Shown: positions 44,805-53,717, numbered from the stretch's first letter. The stretch: 64,000 nucleotides of DNA from Clostridia bacterium (GCA_016887505.1 CP069393.1:124001-188000); one strand, 5' to 3'. The notes: generated from the sequence alone by a model not told the origin. Numbers and translations are program-made.

Positions 44805-46013
44805 TTAAGCCTTCTGCTGGAGCACCTTGATAGCCTCCGGCAGAATCAGTTTTCCATCAACTCGCTGAGTTGCGACAAAGCCTACCTGACCGGTTGCTGC
44901 ATAGAGTTCATTTAGTCTCTTGAAAACACGGCCCTGACGATCGGCAACCCAGTAGTAACCGAAATCACCGAACGCAATCGTCTTTGCAGAAGCAGCAATT
45001 GCAGGAACATAGGCTGAGGTGTACAGTGGTCTGTTCAGAATGGTATCCGGCGTACCGGCCTGCAGTGAAGGCTGCCAGAGGTATTGACCCTGACCGTCCT
45101 TCAGCTTGCGGATCGCCTTAACCGTGGCATCATTCATGACGAACACCGCTTTGTTTCGGTACGGTGCCTTAAGGGAGTAAAACAGGTCAAGAATCTCATC
45201 GATGGTGATGGCAGCAGCGCTCGCAGTGGTCACGCCAAGCTGTGCACCACCGGTAGCTGCAAGAATGCCCGTAGGTTTCCCGGAGCCATCGCCAGTGAAG
45301 AATGTATCTTCTTCCTTGTTTCCGATTCGTCTGGCGAATTCTTTAGCGATGTAGGTTTCGAGGTTGAATACGCTGTCGTTAAGCAGCTCCTCGGAAACCT
45401 TGATCATGGTACCAAGCTTATAGGCCCCAATGGATACCTGTCCAAAGCTGTCATCACTTTCAGGAATTGCACCTTCCTCATCGATCCAGGAGGCGGTACC
45501 CTTAGATGCTACGACTGGGATTTTGCGATCGCCCGAAGAAGTGGTAATGACGTTGGCCAGCCTTCTGAAAATGTTCTCGTCCTCGAGGGTATCTACAAGG
45601 GTACGCTCAAATTCATCCGGCACTAGGTAGCCGCCTTCAGTGTCGGTGCCAATCTGAAGTGCATTTCTGATAACAGGATCAAGTCCTTCGCCAGCGCGGG
45701 TGCGCATCGCGTTCCAGAACGCTTTTTTGTACTCGTCGGAAGCTCTGCCGCTTCTTGTCTCCATGCCCGGAAGAGTAGGTCTGCCCGTAAGTGGTGTGTT
45801 CAGGGGCTTTGAAAGCTCGCGGTCGAGGGCTTCCTGCTTTTCAAGACGATCGATTTCATGACCGAGTGCGACAACATCCGCCTCCATCTTGTCGTAAACG
45901 GCGGTATCCTCAGCTGAAACGATGCCGTCCGCACCACGTTTAGTGTCGAGAAAAGCCTTAGCTGTTTCCCATGCCTTTGCGCGTTTCTCACGCAATTCAA
46001 GAATTTTGTTCAT
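44805..46013 (-). CDS. Major capsid protein, HK97 fold
   Basis: 402 residues. The first ~105 form a coiled-coil scaffolding delta domain (MNKILELREKRAKAWETAKAFLDTKRG ... LGHEIDRLEKQEALD). The remainder is HK97-type: GLDPVIRNALQIGTDTEGGYLVPDEFERTLVDTLEDENIFRRLANVITTSSGDRKIP, NKEEDTFFTGDGSGKPTGIL. The protease directly upstream in transcription (46027-46731) should remove the delta domain during maturation. Confidence 0.95.
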   Translation of the reverse strand: MNKILELREKRAKAWETAKAFLDTKRGADGIVSAEDTAVYDKMEADVVALGHEIDRLEKQEALDRELSKPLNTPLTGRPTLPGMETRSGRASDEYKKAFWNAMRTRAGEGLDPVIRNALQIGTDTEGGYLVPDEFERTLVDTLEDENIFRRLANVITTSSGDRKIPVVASKGTASWIDEEGAIPESDDSFGQVSIGAYKLGTMIKVSEELLNDSVFNLETYIAKEFARRIGNKEEDTFFTGDGSGKPTGILAATGGAQLGVTTASAAAITIDEILDLFYSLKAPYRNKAVFVMNDATVKAIRKLKDGQGQYLWQPSLQAGTPDTILNRPLYTSAYVPAIAASAKTIAFGDFGYYWVADRQGRVFKRLNELYAATGQVGFVATQRVDGKLILPEAIKVLQQKA

Positions 46014-46026
46014 AGTATTTTCCTCC

Positions 46027-46731
46027 TCAAAATTTGTGTTGAATTAAAGAGAGCCGCTTCTCCAGCGACTCAATCGGTGTACCTGTTTGTTGTTTGGGCA
46101 ACTTGGGCTTTACCTTGTCCAGCAGAGAGTTGGTAACGGCCCTGCGACTAAAGGCATAGGTAAAGTCCTCAGTCTGTAGTCGTTTCTTTTCGTCGTCCAG
46201 AATGCCGTCTGCAAAACCAAGCTCGATGGCCTTCTTCGCATTGAGCCAGGTTTCAGCGTCCATTAGGTGGGACAGTTTTGTCCGTGACTGTCCTGTTTTG
46301 ATCTCGTAGGCGTTGATGATACTTTCTTTAACCTCCGAGAGCATGGCGATGGCCTTTTGCATTTCCTCGCTGTCGCCGATTGCTACTGTCAGCGGGTTAT
46401 GCACCATCATGAGGGCAGTCGGTGCCATCAGCACGGTTGTTCCAGCCATTGCGATTACCGAAGCGGCAGATGCTGCGATACCATCAATTTTCACGGTGAC
46501 CTTGCCTTTGTAATCCATGAGCATGGTATAGATCTGACTTGCAGCAATGCAGTCTCCGCCGGGAGAGTTGAGCCAAATAACAATGTCACCCTCACCGGCA
46601 GTAAGCTCTGCTTTAAATGCCTTAGGGGTGACATCATCATCGAACCATGACTCTTCAGCAATCACGCCGTCAAGGTAGAGTGTTCGGACACCGGAATTAT
46701 CATCCCGTGCCCAGTTCCAGAATTTCTTCAT
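46027..46731 (-). CDS. Prohead protease, ClpP-like
   Basis: 234 residues of the Clp/S14-like maturation protease family. WLNSPGGDCIAASQIYTML and GIAASAASVIAMAGTTVLM carry the nucleophilic Ser environment; MMVHNPLTVAIGD holds the catalytic His. It cleaves capsid delta domains after assembly. The start overlaps the portal stop by 4 bases. The usual length is about 200-240 residues. Confidence 0.93.
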   Translation of the reverse strand: MKKFWNWARDDNSGVRTLYLDGVIAEESWFDDDVTPKAFKAELTAGEGDIVIWLNSPGGDCIAASQIYTMLMDYKGKVTVKIDGIAASAASVIAMAGTTVLMAPTALMMVHNPLTVAIGDSEEMQKAIAMLSEVKESIINAYEIKTGQSRTKLSHLMDAETWLNAKKAIELGFADGILDDEKKRLQTEDFTYAFSRRAVTNSLLDKVKPKLPKQQTGTPIESLEKRLSLIQHKF

Positions 46732-47984
46732 TCGGTTTCCTCCGTTTCTTTTATTTTTGCGAACGCGCCAGCGTCCTGCAGTTTGGTCATCGCGCCGTTT
46801 ATAAGGTAGAGGTCGCCACCAAGCTCTGCCGGGATGCGGTCCAGGTTTTCAAGCTCGCGGATATCGTTGGCACTCATCCAGCCGTTCTGACGTGCGGTGG
46901 CGTAACCGTTCATTCGGCTCACATAGTCGCCGCGTAGTAATCCATCCACATTGAACTTAATGAACAGCTTCGACTTTTCGCTCTCCATGAGTAGGGCTCG
47001 GCACATGGACTGTTCCCAGCGCACTACCCAAGGGTCCAAGGTGTATTTCACAAACTCGAGTGATTGCTGTTCGATGTTGGAAAAGGACGATTTCTCAAGG
47101 TCGGCCAGCATGTGAGGCGGCACCCTAAAAATTCGGGCGATCTCATTGATCTGGAACTTCCTCGTCTCCAGAAACTGTGCCTGTTCCGGTGAAATCCCGA
47201 TGGGCTGATACTTCATGCCTTCCTCGAGAACGGCCACTCGGTGTGAGTTTCCGCTGCCTTGATAGGCTGCGTTCCAGGACTCCTTAATCTTCAACGGGTC
47301 CTTGATGGTGCCAGGGTGTTCCAGCACGCCGCCCGGAGCAGCTCCGTTAGCGAAGAATTTCGCACCATATTCCTCTGTGGCAATGGCCAATCCTACGGCA
47401 TTCTTCGCCATCGCAATGGGAGAGTAGCCAACCAGACCGTCAAAACCTAGTCCCGGAATATGCAGCACATCGGAAGGAGCCAGGTAGATTTGGCTGTCTT
47501 TGCCAAGGGAGGCAGTGTCCTCGTTACTGCGCTGGTACAAATAGAAAAGCCGACCGTTTGAATCTCGGTCGACTGTCATTTTGTTTGGCATCAGCGGATA
47601 TAGTGCAACGACCTCACCGCGAGCATTTCGTATGATCTGCGCGTAGGCGTTCCCCCATAACAAAAGATGACTCATCAGCGTTTCTCTAAACGCAAAGGAA
47701 GTCATCTCAGGATTCGGCTCGTCATGAAGCAGTTTATACAGTGGGTGTTTGAGGTGTTTTTCCTTGCCGCCGGAATCGTTGTATTGATAGATATGGAGCG
47801 GAAGCCCCGCCAGTGTTTCAGATAATATCCTCACGCAGCTGTACACTGCTGTCATTTGCATGGCCGTCTGCTCGTTGACAGGCTTGCCCGCGCTGGTGTT
47901 TCCGAAAAAGAAGCTGTAGCGGCTGCCGCCGAGGGCATCTTGAGGCTTGTCACGCGCCTTGAATATTCCTTGAAGTATTCCCAT
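46728..47984 (-). CDS. Phage portal protein, HK97 type
   Basis: 418 residues. N-terminal VNEQTAMQMTAVYSCVRILSETLAGLPLHIYQ and internal HLLLWGNAYAQIIRNARGEVVALYPLMPNKM are HK97-type portal signatures, and PPHMLADLEKSSFSNIEQQSLEFVKYTLDPWV sits where expected. It forms the dodecameric ring used by the terminase. I start at ATG 47984, with AAAGGAGAG 8 bases upstream; upstream GTG/ATG choices (47993, 47990) overlap that site. It follows TerL by about 18 bases. Confidence 0.95.
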   Translation of the reverse strand: MGILQGIFKARDKPQDALGGSRYSFFFGNTSAGKPVNEQTAMQMTAVYSCVRILSETLAGLPLHIYQYNDSGGKEKHLKHPLYKLLHDEPNPEMTSFAFRETLMSHLLLWGNAYAQIIRNARGEVVALYPLMPNKMTVDRDSNGRLFYLYQRSNEDTASLGKDSQIYLAPSDVLHIPGLGFDGLVGYSPIAMAKNAVGLAIATEEYGAKFFANGAAPGGVLEHPGTIKDPLKIKESWNAAYQGSGNSHRVAVLEEGMKYQPIGISPEQAQFLETRKFQINEIARIFRVPPHMLADLEKSSFSNIEQQSLEFVKYTLDPWVVRWEQSMCRALLMESEKSKLFIKFNVDGLLRGDYVSRMNGYATARQNGWMSANDIRELENLDRIPAELGGDLYLINGAMTKLQDAGAFAKIKETEETE

Positions 47985-48002
47985 AGACATCACTCTCCTT
48001 TA

Positions 48003-49595
48003 CTAAAAAACAAGCAGGCCACGATCATCATAGACCGAAGCGCCACTTTCATTGCCACACCGAATCGCCCGATCAAGCGCCATAATGGTGGCGACTGCGC
48101 CGTCGATTTTCTCGGTGGATTTCTCTTTGTCCGCTTTGATGTTGCCTGCCGGATCGGTACGGATGTAGATGTTATCCATCATCCAGCGAAGGACCGGATG
48201 ACCGCCGTGGGCAAGCCTTTGTTCTAAGGTTAGCTTCATGAGTTCCTTGGTCGGCGGACTCATATCCTTGAAGCCCTGTCCAAACGGAACGACTGTAAAG
48301 CCCATACCCTCAAGGTTCTGGACCATCTGCACAGCACCCCAGCGGTCAAAGGCGATTTCGCGGATGTTGTATTTCGTACCCAGCTCCTCAATAAAGCTCT
48401 CAATGAAGCCATAGTGGACCACATTGCCTTCGGTGGTTAACAAGTAGCCTTGCTTTTTCCAGACATCATAATTCACATGGTCACGCCGCACACGCAAATC
48501 GATGTTGTCCTCCGGTATCCAGAAGAACGGGAGCACGACATACTTGTCATCCTCATCCAGCGGTGGGAATACCAGAACAAAAGCAGTAATGTCGGTGGAG
48601 GAGGAAAGGTCAAGACCCCCATAGCAAATCCGCCCACGTAAGGCTTCTGGGTCAACTACAAAAGCGCAGGCATCCCATTTGTCCATCGACATCCAGCGTA
48701 CAGCCTGTTTGACCCATTGGTTCAAGCGAAGCTGCCTGAAGCTGTTCTCCTCAGCGGGATTCTGGCGGGCAGACTCAAAGGCTGCCTTGACCTTATCTAG
48801 GCCGACGGTAATCCCAAGGGATGGATTGGCTTTTTTCCAGACCTTTGGATCTGTCCAGTCGTCCTCTTGTGCTGCACCATATATGACCGGATAGAAGGTC
48901 GGGTCGTTTTTTCTGCCGTCGATGATATCCAGTGCCTTCTGATGAACCTCCCAGCAGATGCTGTTCTGGTTGTCTCCTGCGGTTGTGATCAAAAAATAAA
49001 GCGGCTGCATTCTCGCATCACCGCTGCCTTTAGTCATAACGTCATAGAGCTTTCGGTTTGGTTGGGTATGAAGCTCATCAAATACCACGCCGTGGGTATT
49101 GAAACCGTGCTTGTTGCCGACATCGGCAGACAGCACTTGATAAGTACTCCCGGTTGGTAAATAAACAAGACGTTTCATGGAATCGAGAATTTTGACTCGT
49201 TTTGCGAGCGCTGGGCACATCCGCACCATATCAGCCGCAACGTTAAAGACGATTGAGGCCTGATTACGATCGGCAGCGCAGCCATAGACCTCGGCGCGTT
49301 CCTCATTGTCACCACAGGTCAGTAGAAGCGCAACAGCAGCGGCGAGCTCTGATTTACCCATCTTCTTTGGAATTTCAACATACGCAGTGTTGAACTGCCG
49401 ATAGCCGTTGGGCTTGATGGTGCCAAAGATGTCTCGAATAATCTGCTCCTGCCAGTCAATAAGCTCAAAAGGCTTACCGGCCCAAGTGCCCTTGGTGTGG
49501 GAGAGCGCTTCAATAAAGGACACGGCGTAATCGGCCAGAGCCTTGTCATAGATTGAATCCGATGCTTTAAATCGGGTGGGTTTATATTTCTTCAA
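48003..49595 (-). CDS. Terminase large subunit
   Basis: 530 residues; packages DNA with ATP. Walker A IPKKMGKSELA (about 75-85), Walker B VVFDELHTQ, and nuclease-domain GGLDLSSSTDITAF and DGAVATIMALDRAI motifs are present. It belongs to the Terminase_1 (HK97/lambda-related) group. The start is unclear: TTG 49595 lies 15 bases after an AAGGAGGTGA, rather far, and the frame is closed by TGA just upstream. The region overlaps a small frame ending at 49582. The P27-type small subunit lies at 53718-54269, with an accessory block between. Confidence 0.93.
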   Translation of the reverse strand: MKKYKPTRFKASDSIYDKALADYAVSFIEALSHTKGTWAGKPFELIDWQEQIIRDIFGTIKPNGYRQFNTAYVEIPKKMGKSELAAAVALLLTCGDNEERAEVYGCAADRNQASIVFNVAADMVRMCPALAKRVKILDSMKRLVYLPTGSTYQVLSADVGNKHGFNTHGVVFDELHTQPNRKLYDVMTKGSGDARMQPLYFLITTAGDNQNSICWEVHQKALDIIDGRKNDPTFYPVIYGAAQEDDWTDPKVWKKANPSLGITVGLDKVKAAFESARQNPAEENSFRQLRLNQWVKQAVRWMSMDKWDACAFVVDPEALRGRICYGGLDLSSSTDITAFVLVFPPLDEDDKYVVLPFFWIPEDNIDLRVRRDHVNYDVWKKQGYLLTTEGNVVHYGFIESFIEELGTKYNIREIAFDRWGAVQMVQNLEGMGFTVVPFGQGFKDMSPPTKELMKLTLEQRLAHGGHPVLRWMMDNIYIRTDPAGNIKADKEKSTEKIDGAVATIMALDRAIRCGNESGASVYDDRGLLVF

Positions 49596-49692
49596 TTTTC
49601 TGATACGCCGTCACCTCCTTACGCAGGGCATAAAAAATACAGCCCATCATGGCTGCATAACGAGGAACAGAGCCGGTCGGCTCATGTCCCAA
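49582..49692 (-). CDS. Possible small overlapping protein
   Basis: This open frame reads LGHEPTGSVPRYAAMMGCIFYALRKEVTAYQKIEEI, and starts at the TTG at 49692 if no other start is used. It covers the AAGGAGGTGA of the terminase gene, overlaps its first codons in another frame, and has no clear ribosome binding site of its own. The frame remains open upstream as far as the stop of the DUF7678-like gene. Its sensible composition is the main support. Confidence 0.35.
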   Translation of the reverse strand: MGHEPTGSVPRYAAMMGCIFYALRKEVTAYQKIEEI

Positions 49693-49712
49693 GAAGCTGT
49701 AGTTTGTTTGTG

Positions 49713-49940
49713 TTAGCTGTTTTCCTTATGCAGCAGGAGCTCAAGGGCAAGCTGCGTGTCTGGGTCGGAGGGCTCTATGTCCCAGCCCCTGTCGTAGTTG
49801 CATACGACTTTTCCATCACGCTTGAGCATCAGCTTGCTGATCCTGCCGCCCTCGATTCCAAACTGGGAACCTTCTTCGTAAACCTTCATCCAGTAATGAA
49901 AAATGCTGTTGTGAATCTTAAGGCTTCCTTCTTTCCACAT
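49713..49940 (-). CDS. Small phage protein, DUF7678-like
   Basis: 75 residues from ATG 49940, just after AAGGGAGTG. HYWMKVYEEGSQFGIEGGRISKLMLKRDGKVVCNYDRGWDIEPSDPDTQLALELLL matches a short protein family common in Clostridial phages and annotated DUF7678. No function is known. It directly precedes the packaging genes and follows one copy of the ~79 nt repeated element, so it may be the first gene of that transcript. Confidence 0.75.
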   Translation of the reverse strand: MWKEGSLKIHNSIFHYWMKVYEEGSQFGIEGGRISKLMLKRDGKVVCNYDRGWDIEPSDPDTQLALELLLHKENS

Positions 49941-49954
49941 GGTGTGCACTCCCT

Positions 49955-50032
49955 TCGTTTTTGTATGTGTATATTCGCTCTGAAAGCACACAATAGCAAG
50001 TCAATTCAGAGAAATAAATGCACCAGATATCG
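49955..50032 (-). repeat. ~79-nt repeated intergenic element, copy 2
   Basis: It shares most bases with 51202-51280, including (minus strand) TATTTCTC, ACTTGCTAT, TT.AGAG and ACATAC.AAAACGA. It ends just before the ribosome binding site of the DUF7678-like gene. Confidence 0.8.
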
Positions 50033-50050
50033 TGATGAAAGGGATGTGTT

Positions 50051-50227
50051 TTACGCCTCGCCTGTCAGGATGAAGTGGGTATATTCCTTGCGGTTTTCTT
50101 CGAGGTATACGACCAGCTCATAAAAGCCCATGTCGTTCGCGATGCGCTGCACCGATACTACATCAAACATATTCGTCAGACCGGTGTCGCGTATGGCCAA
50201 GATCTGCTTTCGCACCTTATCGGTCAT
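50051..50227 (-). CDS. DUF5049 family protein
   Basis: 58 residues from ATG 50227, with GGAGGTGCGACG upstream. MTDKVRKQILAIRDTGLTNMFDVVSVQRIANDMGFYELVVYLEENRKEYTHFILTGEA matches the short DUF5049 family of phage genes. No known function; the helical DMFDV..VQRIANDMGFYELVVYLEENR block is typical. Overlaps the DUF4314 gene by 11 bases. Confidence 0.85.
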   Translation of the reverse strand: MTDKVRKQILAIRDTGLTNMFDVVSVQRIANDMGFYELVVYLEENRKEYTHFILTGEA

Positions 50228-50450
50228 CGTCGCACCTCCTGCAAAGGTCCTCGCCATAGACCACGTTCAGTCCGCTGCCGTTGTCCCAGCTAACCATAAT
50301 GGAGCCGGTGTCATCCACTCCGATTACGGTGCCTTTGGTGCCGATGGGCGGAGCCTGCACATCATCCATGCGAAGAAGCTCCACGCGGCAACCGACCGGA
50401 AATTGACGGCGGATGCGCTCGACCACATCTTTATTCGGAAATCTCATCAT
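50217..50450 (-). CDS. DUF4314 family protein
   Basis: 77 residues from ATG 50450, after GGAGG. The core GCRVELLRMDDVQAPPIGTKGTVIGVDDTGSIMVSWDNGSGLNVVYGEDLC is a clear match to DUF4314, a small SH3-like beta-barrel phage protein. It may bind nucleic acid, but no function is established. Cysteine pair near the end (LCRRC). It overlaps the neighbour upstream by 20 bases. Confidence 0.88.
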   Translation of the reverse strand: MMRFPNKDVVERIRRQFPVGCRVELLRMDDVQAPPIGTKGTVIGVDDTGSIMVSWDNGSGLNVVYGEDLCRRCDDDR

Positions 50451-51186
50451 CAGTTGCCTCCTTTCCATTCAGCAGGGCATTTACCGCTTCTACTACAGCG
50501 GGGTCGTCGGTAGCGGCGTCCAGGTCCTCTGCGCTGTAGCCTTTCTTGGCTCCCGTTCGAAATGCGGCGCTACCGGTCAGGTTCCGAAGAAGCGTCCGGC
50601 GCGTTTCCTTGAATTCATCGCCAATGAAGCCGAGCCTAAGGAGGAAGCAGCGGAAGGCATACTTCTCATTGTCCGTTTCTTTTTCCTTTGCAGTCACACG
50701 CTTATGGCTCTTCGCTGCATCAAGCAGATGCCCAAGGAAATGAGAAGCTGCACTGATGACCTCAGGCTCTGGAATGCGATCGAACCAAGGGAAGCGGATA
50801 CGCTCCTCGGTGACCTCAATTTCCAAGCTATCAGCACCGAGTGCTTTTTTAATGAGCGTCGCTTTGCTGTCCACCATCCTGCGCAGGTTGTCAATCGTCG
50901 CATCGGTGGTGTCTTTCAGCGGAAGTTCGATACAAAGCCCATCTGTGCTTTCCTCGATCTCAGCCTCAAAGCCCATCTCGCAAAGGCGCTCGATAAGCTG
51001 CTCAGCCTCGTCGCTTTTAGTCTGGTCGTCGAAGGAAAGGATGCCGTCCTTGCTGATAGTGAATTTGTCCACCTGATAAGCGCAGGATGGAACGCCGAGG
51101 TACTTAGCGTCGCTTTCGAGAATTCGCGCAATGGCCTGTACTAGTCGCTTGCGGTCGGGTCCGGTTACGTTGTAGTTGATTTCCAT
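50431..51186 (-). CDS. Conserved phage protein, annotated elsewhere as virulence-related
   Basis: 251 residues starting at ATG 51186, eight bases after AGGAGG. MEINYNVTGPDRKRLVQAIARILESDAKYLGVPSCAYQV is a start found in many Clostridial prophage proteins, which carry a loose virulence-protein label. Middle segment HFLGHLLDAAKSHKRV and late KYAFRCFLLRLGFIGDEFKETRRTLLRNLTGSAAFR are also conserved in memory of that family. No catalytic motif seen. Preceded by copy 1 of the ~79 nt element. Confidence 0.7.
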   Translation of the reverse strand: MEINYNVTGPDRKRLVQAIARILESDAKYLGVPSCAYQVDKFTISKDGILSFDDQTKSDEAEQLIERLCEMGFEAEIEESTDGLCIELPLKDTTDATIDNLRRMVDSKATLIKKALGADSLEIEVTEERIRFPWFDRIPEPEVISAASHFLGHLLDAAKSHKRVTAKEKETDNEKYAFRCFLLRLGFIGDEFKETRRTLLRNLTGSAAFRTGAKKGYSAEDLDAATDDPAVVEAVNALLNGKEATDDEISE

Positions 51187-51201
51187 TTTCAAAACCTCCT
51201 A

Positions 51202-51280
51202 TCGTTTTGGTATGTACATACATCACTCTAAAGGCACTATATAGCAAGTGATTTTCGAGAAATACATGTGCTAAATCGAG
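51202..51280 (-). repeat. ~79-nt repeated intergenic element, copy 1
   Basis: About three quarters of bases match copy 2 at 49955-50032. It includes a GTATGTACATAC palindrome and ends beside the AGGAGG of the 51186 gene. TTGCTA and an AT-rich hexamer about 18 bases apart in both copies might be promoter elements. Confidence 0.8.
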
Positions 51281-51318
51281 TCGGAGGAATCGACTGTTTA
51301 TCATCAGCGGTACTATCG

Positions 51319-52563
51319 TCAAGCATGGCTGTCCTCGCTGGTTGTCACTTCCGCATAGGAGTAGAGCAGACCATCGCGCTGGACAGAAACCTTGTCAGCA
51401 GAGCCGATCTGTTCGATGTACCGCTTGACGATAACGTCGCAGAACTTCTCATCAAGCTCGATGGTGAAGCAGGATCGGTCAGACTGCTCGCAGGCGATGA
51501 GCGTTGAACCGCTGCCGCCAAAGGGATCGAGCACCAGGGTATTGCTCATGCTGCTGTTCATAATCGGGTACGCCAAGAGCGGGACCGGCTTCATAGTTGG
51601 ATGATCGCCATTTTTCTTAGGCTTATCGAATTCCCAGATAGTGGTTTCCTTACGACCGGTGTACCACTGATGCTTTCCGGTTTTCTTCCAACCGAAGAGG
51701 ACAGGCTCGTGCTGCCATTGGTATGGAGAGCGTCCTAGTACCAGCGACTGTTTCTTCCAGATGCAGCACCCGGACAAATAAAAACCGGCATCCACAAAGG
51801 CTCTCCTGAAATTCAGCCCTTCGGTGTCGGCGTGGAATACATAGATGCTGGCGTCATCCGCCATGACCGCTTCGGTGTTTGTAAAAGCATCGAGCAGAAA
51901 GTGGTAGAAGGCGTCGTTACCCATGTTGTCGTTCTTGATTTTCCCAGCGCTGCCTTCATAGTTGACGTTGTAGGGCGGGTCGGTGATCACGAGATTGGCT
52001 TTGACACCTGCCATTAGCAAGTCAAAGGTGTCTTTCTTAGTGCTATCACCACAGACCAGCCGGTGCCGACCAAGGGTCCAGAGGTCACCGAGCTTGGTGA
52101 TCGGAGGTTCCTTAAGCTCTGCATCAACATCGAAATCATCATCGTGAATGCCGTCTTTGATACTATCCTTAAACAGATCGTCAAGTTCAGCGGGGTCAAA
52201 GCCTGTGAGCGATACATCGAAGTCTGCGCCCTGCAAATCGGCGATCAGTAGAGCCAGTTTCTCTTTATCCCATTCGCCGGAAATCTTATTCAGCGCGATG
52301 TTGAGAGCCTTTTCCTTCTCGACATCCATTTCGACCACTACACACTCGACTTCGGTGATGCCCATGTCGATGAGCACCTTCAAACGCTGGTGCCCACCTA
52401 CAATACAGCCGGTCACCTTATTCCAGATGACCGGCTCGACGTATCCGAACTGTTCAATTGAGCGCTTAAGCTTATCATATTCCGGATCACCGGGCTTCAA
52501 GTCCTTACGGGGATTGTAGTCCGCAGGCAGAAGCTCAGCGGTATTCTTTTTTTCAATCAGCAT
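51319..52563 (-). CDS. ParB-like / DNA methyltransferase fusion, beta class
   Basis: 414 residues that should methylate adenine-N6 or cytosine-N4. Residues 1-100 are a ParB/Srx-like domain (NPRKDLKPGDPEYDKLKRSIEQFGYVEPVIW, VGGHQRLKVL). The methylase has catalytic DPPYN near 195 before FGGSG (in DPFGGSG, near 346), the beta-class order. Its start overlaps the metK stop by 11 bases, so the two are probably co-translated. Target sequence unknown; no matching restriction gene is seen nearby, so it may protect phage DNA. Confidence 0.93.
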   Translation of the reverse strand: MLIEKKNTAELLPADYNPRKDLKPGDPEYDKLKRSIEQFGYVEPVIWNKVTGCIVGGHQRLKVLIDMGITEVECVVVEMDVEKEKALNIALNKISGEWDKEKLALLIADLQGADFDVSLTGFDPAELDDLFKDSIKDGIHDDDFDVDAELKEPPITKLGDLWTLGRHRLVCGDSTKKDTFDLLMAGVKANLVITDPPYNVNYEGSAGKIKNDNMGNDAFYHFLLDAFTNTEAVMADDASIYVFHADTEGLNFRRAFVDAGFYLSGCCIWKKQSLVLGRSPYQWQHEPVLFGWKKTGKHQWYTGRKETTIWEFDKPKKNGDHPTMKPVPLLAYPIMNSSMSNTLVLDPFGGSGSTLIACEQSDRSCFTIELDEKFCDVIVKRYIEQIGSADKVSVQRDGLLYSYAEVTTSEDSHA

Positions 52564-53716
52564 ATTTCTTTACCGCCTCTCGTAGTTCGTTATAACGGTC
52601 CAGCCATTCCCAGCGAGAAAGTGTTCCACTGAAATGGCCATAGGTTGCTGTATCTGCGTATATGGGATCGCGCAAACTCAGCGTTTCGATGATCGCCGCT
52701 GGACGCAGGTTAAAAACCTCGAGGACCGCTTTGCGAAGAATTTCATCAGGGACTGTCCCTGTACCAAAGGTATCAATTTCAACCGCAACAGGATCAGCCT
52801 TGCCGATAGCATAGGAGATGGCCACCTGACAGCGTTTGGCATAGCCGCAACGGACGATGTTCTTTGCGATGGCCCTTGCCATGTAGGCACCGGAGCGGTC
52901 TACCTTCGTCGGGTCTTTTCCGGAGAATGCACCACCGCCATGAGCAGCAAGTCCGCCATAGCTATCTACCATAATCTTTCGACCGGTCAAACCGGTGTCA
53001 GCTGCAGGTCCGCCCTCGACAAAACGGCCAGAGGGATTGATGAGGATTTCAGTCGAATCGTCAAATGGGAACTTCTCGAACACCGGCCACAGCACTTGGG
53101 AGATGATCTCACTGCGGAGAATCTCTAAATCCTTATCAGCGCGGTGCTGTACAGAAACAATAATCGTTTTGATGCGCTTGGGCTTCTCATCTTCATACTC
53201 GACAGTGACCTGGGCTTTGCCATCAGGACCAATGCCTTTGATGACGCCATTTTTCATGGTGCTATCGAGCTTTTGACAAATGCCATGAGCAAATACGAGA
53301 GGGAGCGGAAGTTTTTCTAACGTCTCATCAGTGGCATAACCATAAACAGTGCCTTGGTCGCCAGCGCCGAGCATGGAATACCAAGAGGTATCTCCCGCGC
53401 GGGATTCCAGAGCCTGATCCACACCACCAGCGATATCCTTGCTTTGCTGGTGGACGAATACAAACACGATGAATTTCCATGGGTTGTAGCCGACCTCCTC
53501 AAGAACTCTGCGGACCACCCAGCGGATGTCTACTTTTCTCGAGCAGGTGATTTCGCCCGCTACGATGATTTTACCTTTTGTCGCCATGACCTCGCAGGCC
53601 ACGCGGGAAGATTTATCTTTGCGCAGACACGCATCAAGAATGCTGTCGGCAATCAGGTCGCAGAGTTTATCTGGGTGACCCTTGCATACACTTTCAGAAG
53701 TTATGTATTTTACCAT
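52553..53716 (-). CDS. metK: S-adenosylmethionine synthetase, phage-borne
   Basis: 387 residues, full length. It makes SAM from methionine and ATP. Signatures: GHPDKLCDLIADSIL (about 13-27), GAGDQGTVYGYATDET (hexapeptide), FVHQQSKDIAGGV, and GGGAFSGKDPTKVDRSGAYMAR; all are intact, so activity is expected. It lies between TerS and a DNA methyltransferase and overlaps the latter, suggesting local SAM supply for methylation. This is a second copy type relative to the presumed host gene, which is outside the window. Confidence 0.95.
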   Translation of the reverse strand: MVKYITSESVCKGHPDKLCDLIADSILDACLRKDKSSRVACEVMATKGKIIVAGEITCSRKVDIRWVVRRVLEEVGYNPWKFIVFVFVHQQSKDIAGGVDQALESRAGDTSWYSMLGAGDQGTVYGYATDETLEKLPLPLVFAHGICQKLDSTMKNGVIKGIGPDGKAQVTVEYEDEKPKRIKTIIVSVQHRADKDLEILRSEIISQVLWPVFEKFPFDDSTEILINPSGRFVEGGPAADTGLTGRKIMVDSYGGLAAHGGGAFSGKDPTKVDRSGAYMARAIAKNIVRCGYAKRCQVAISYAIGKADPVAVEIDTFGTGTVPDEILRKAVLEVFNLRPAAIIETLSLRDPIYADTATYGHFSGTLSRWEWLDRYNELREAVKKYAD

Positions 53717-53717
53717 A

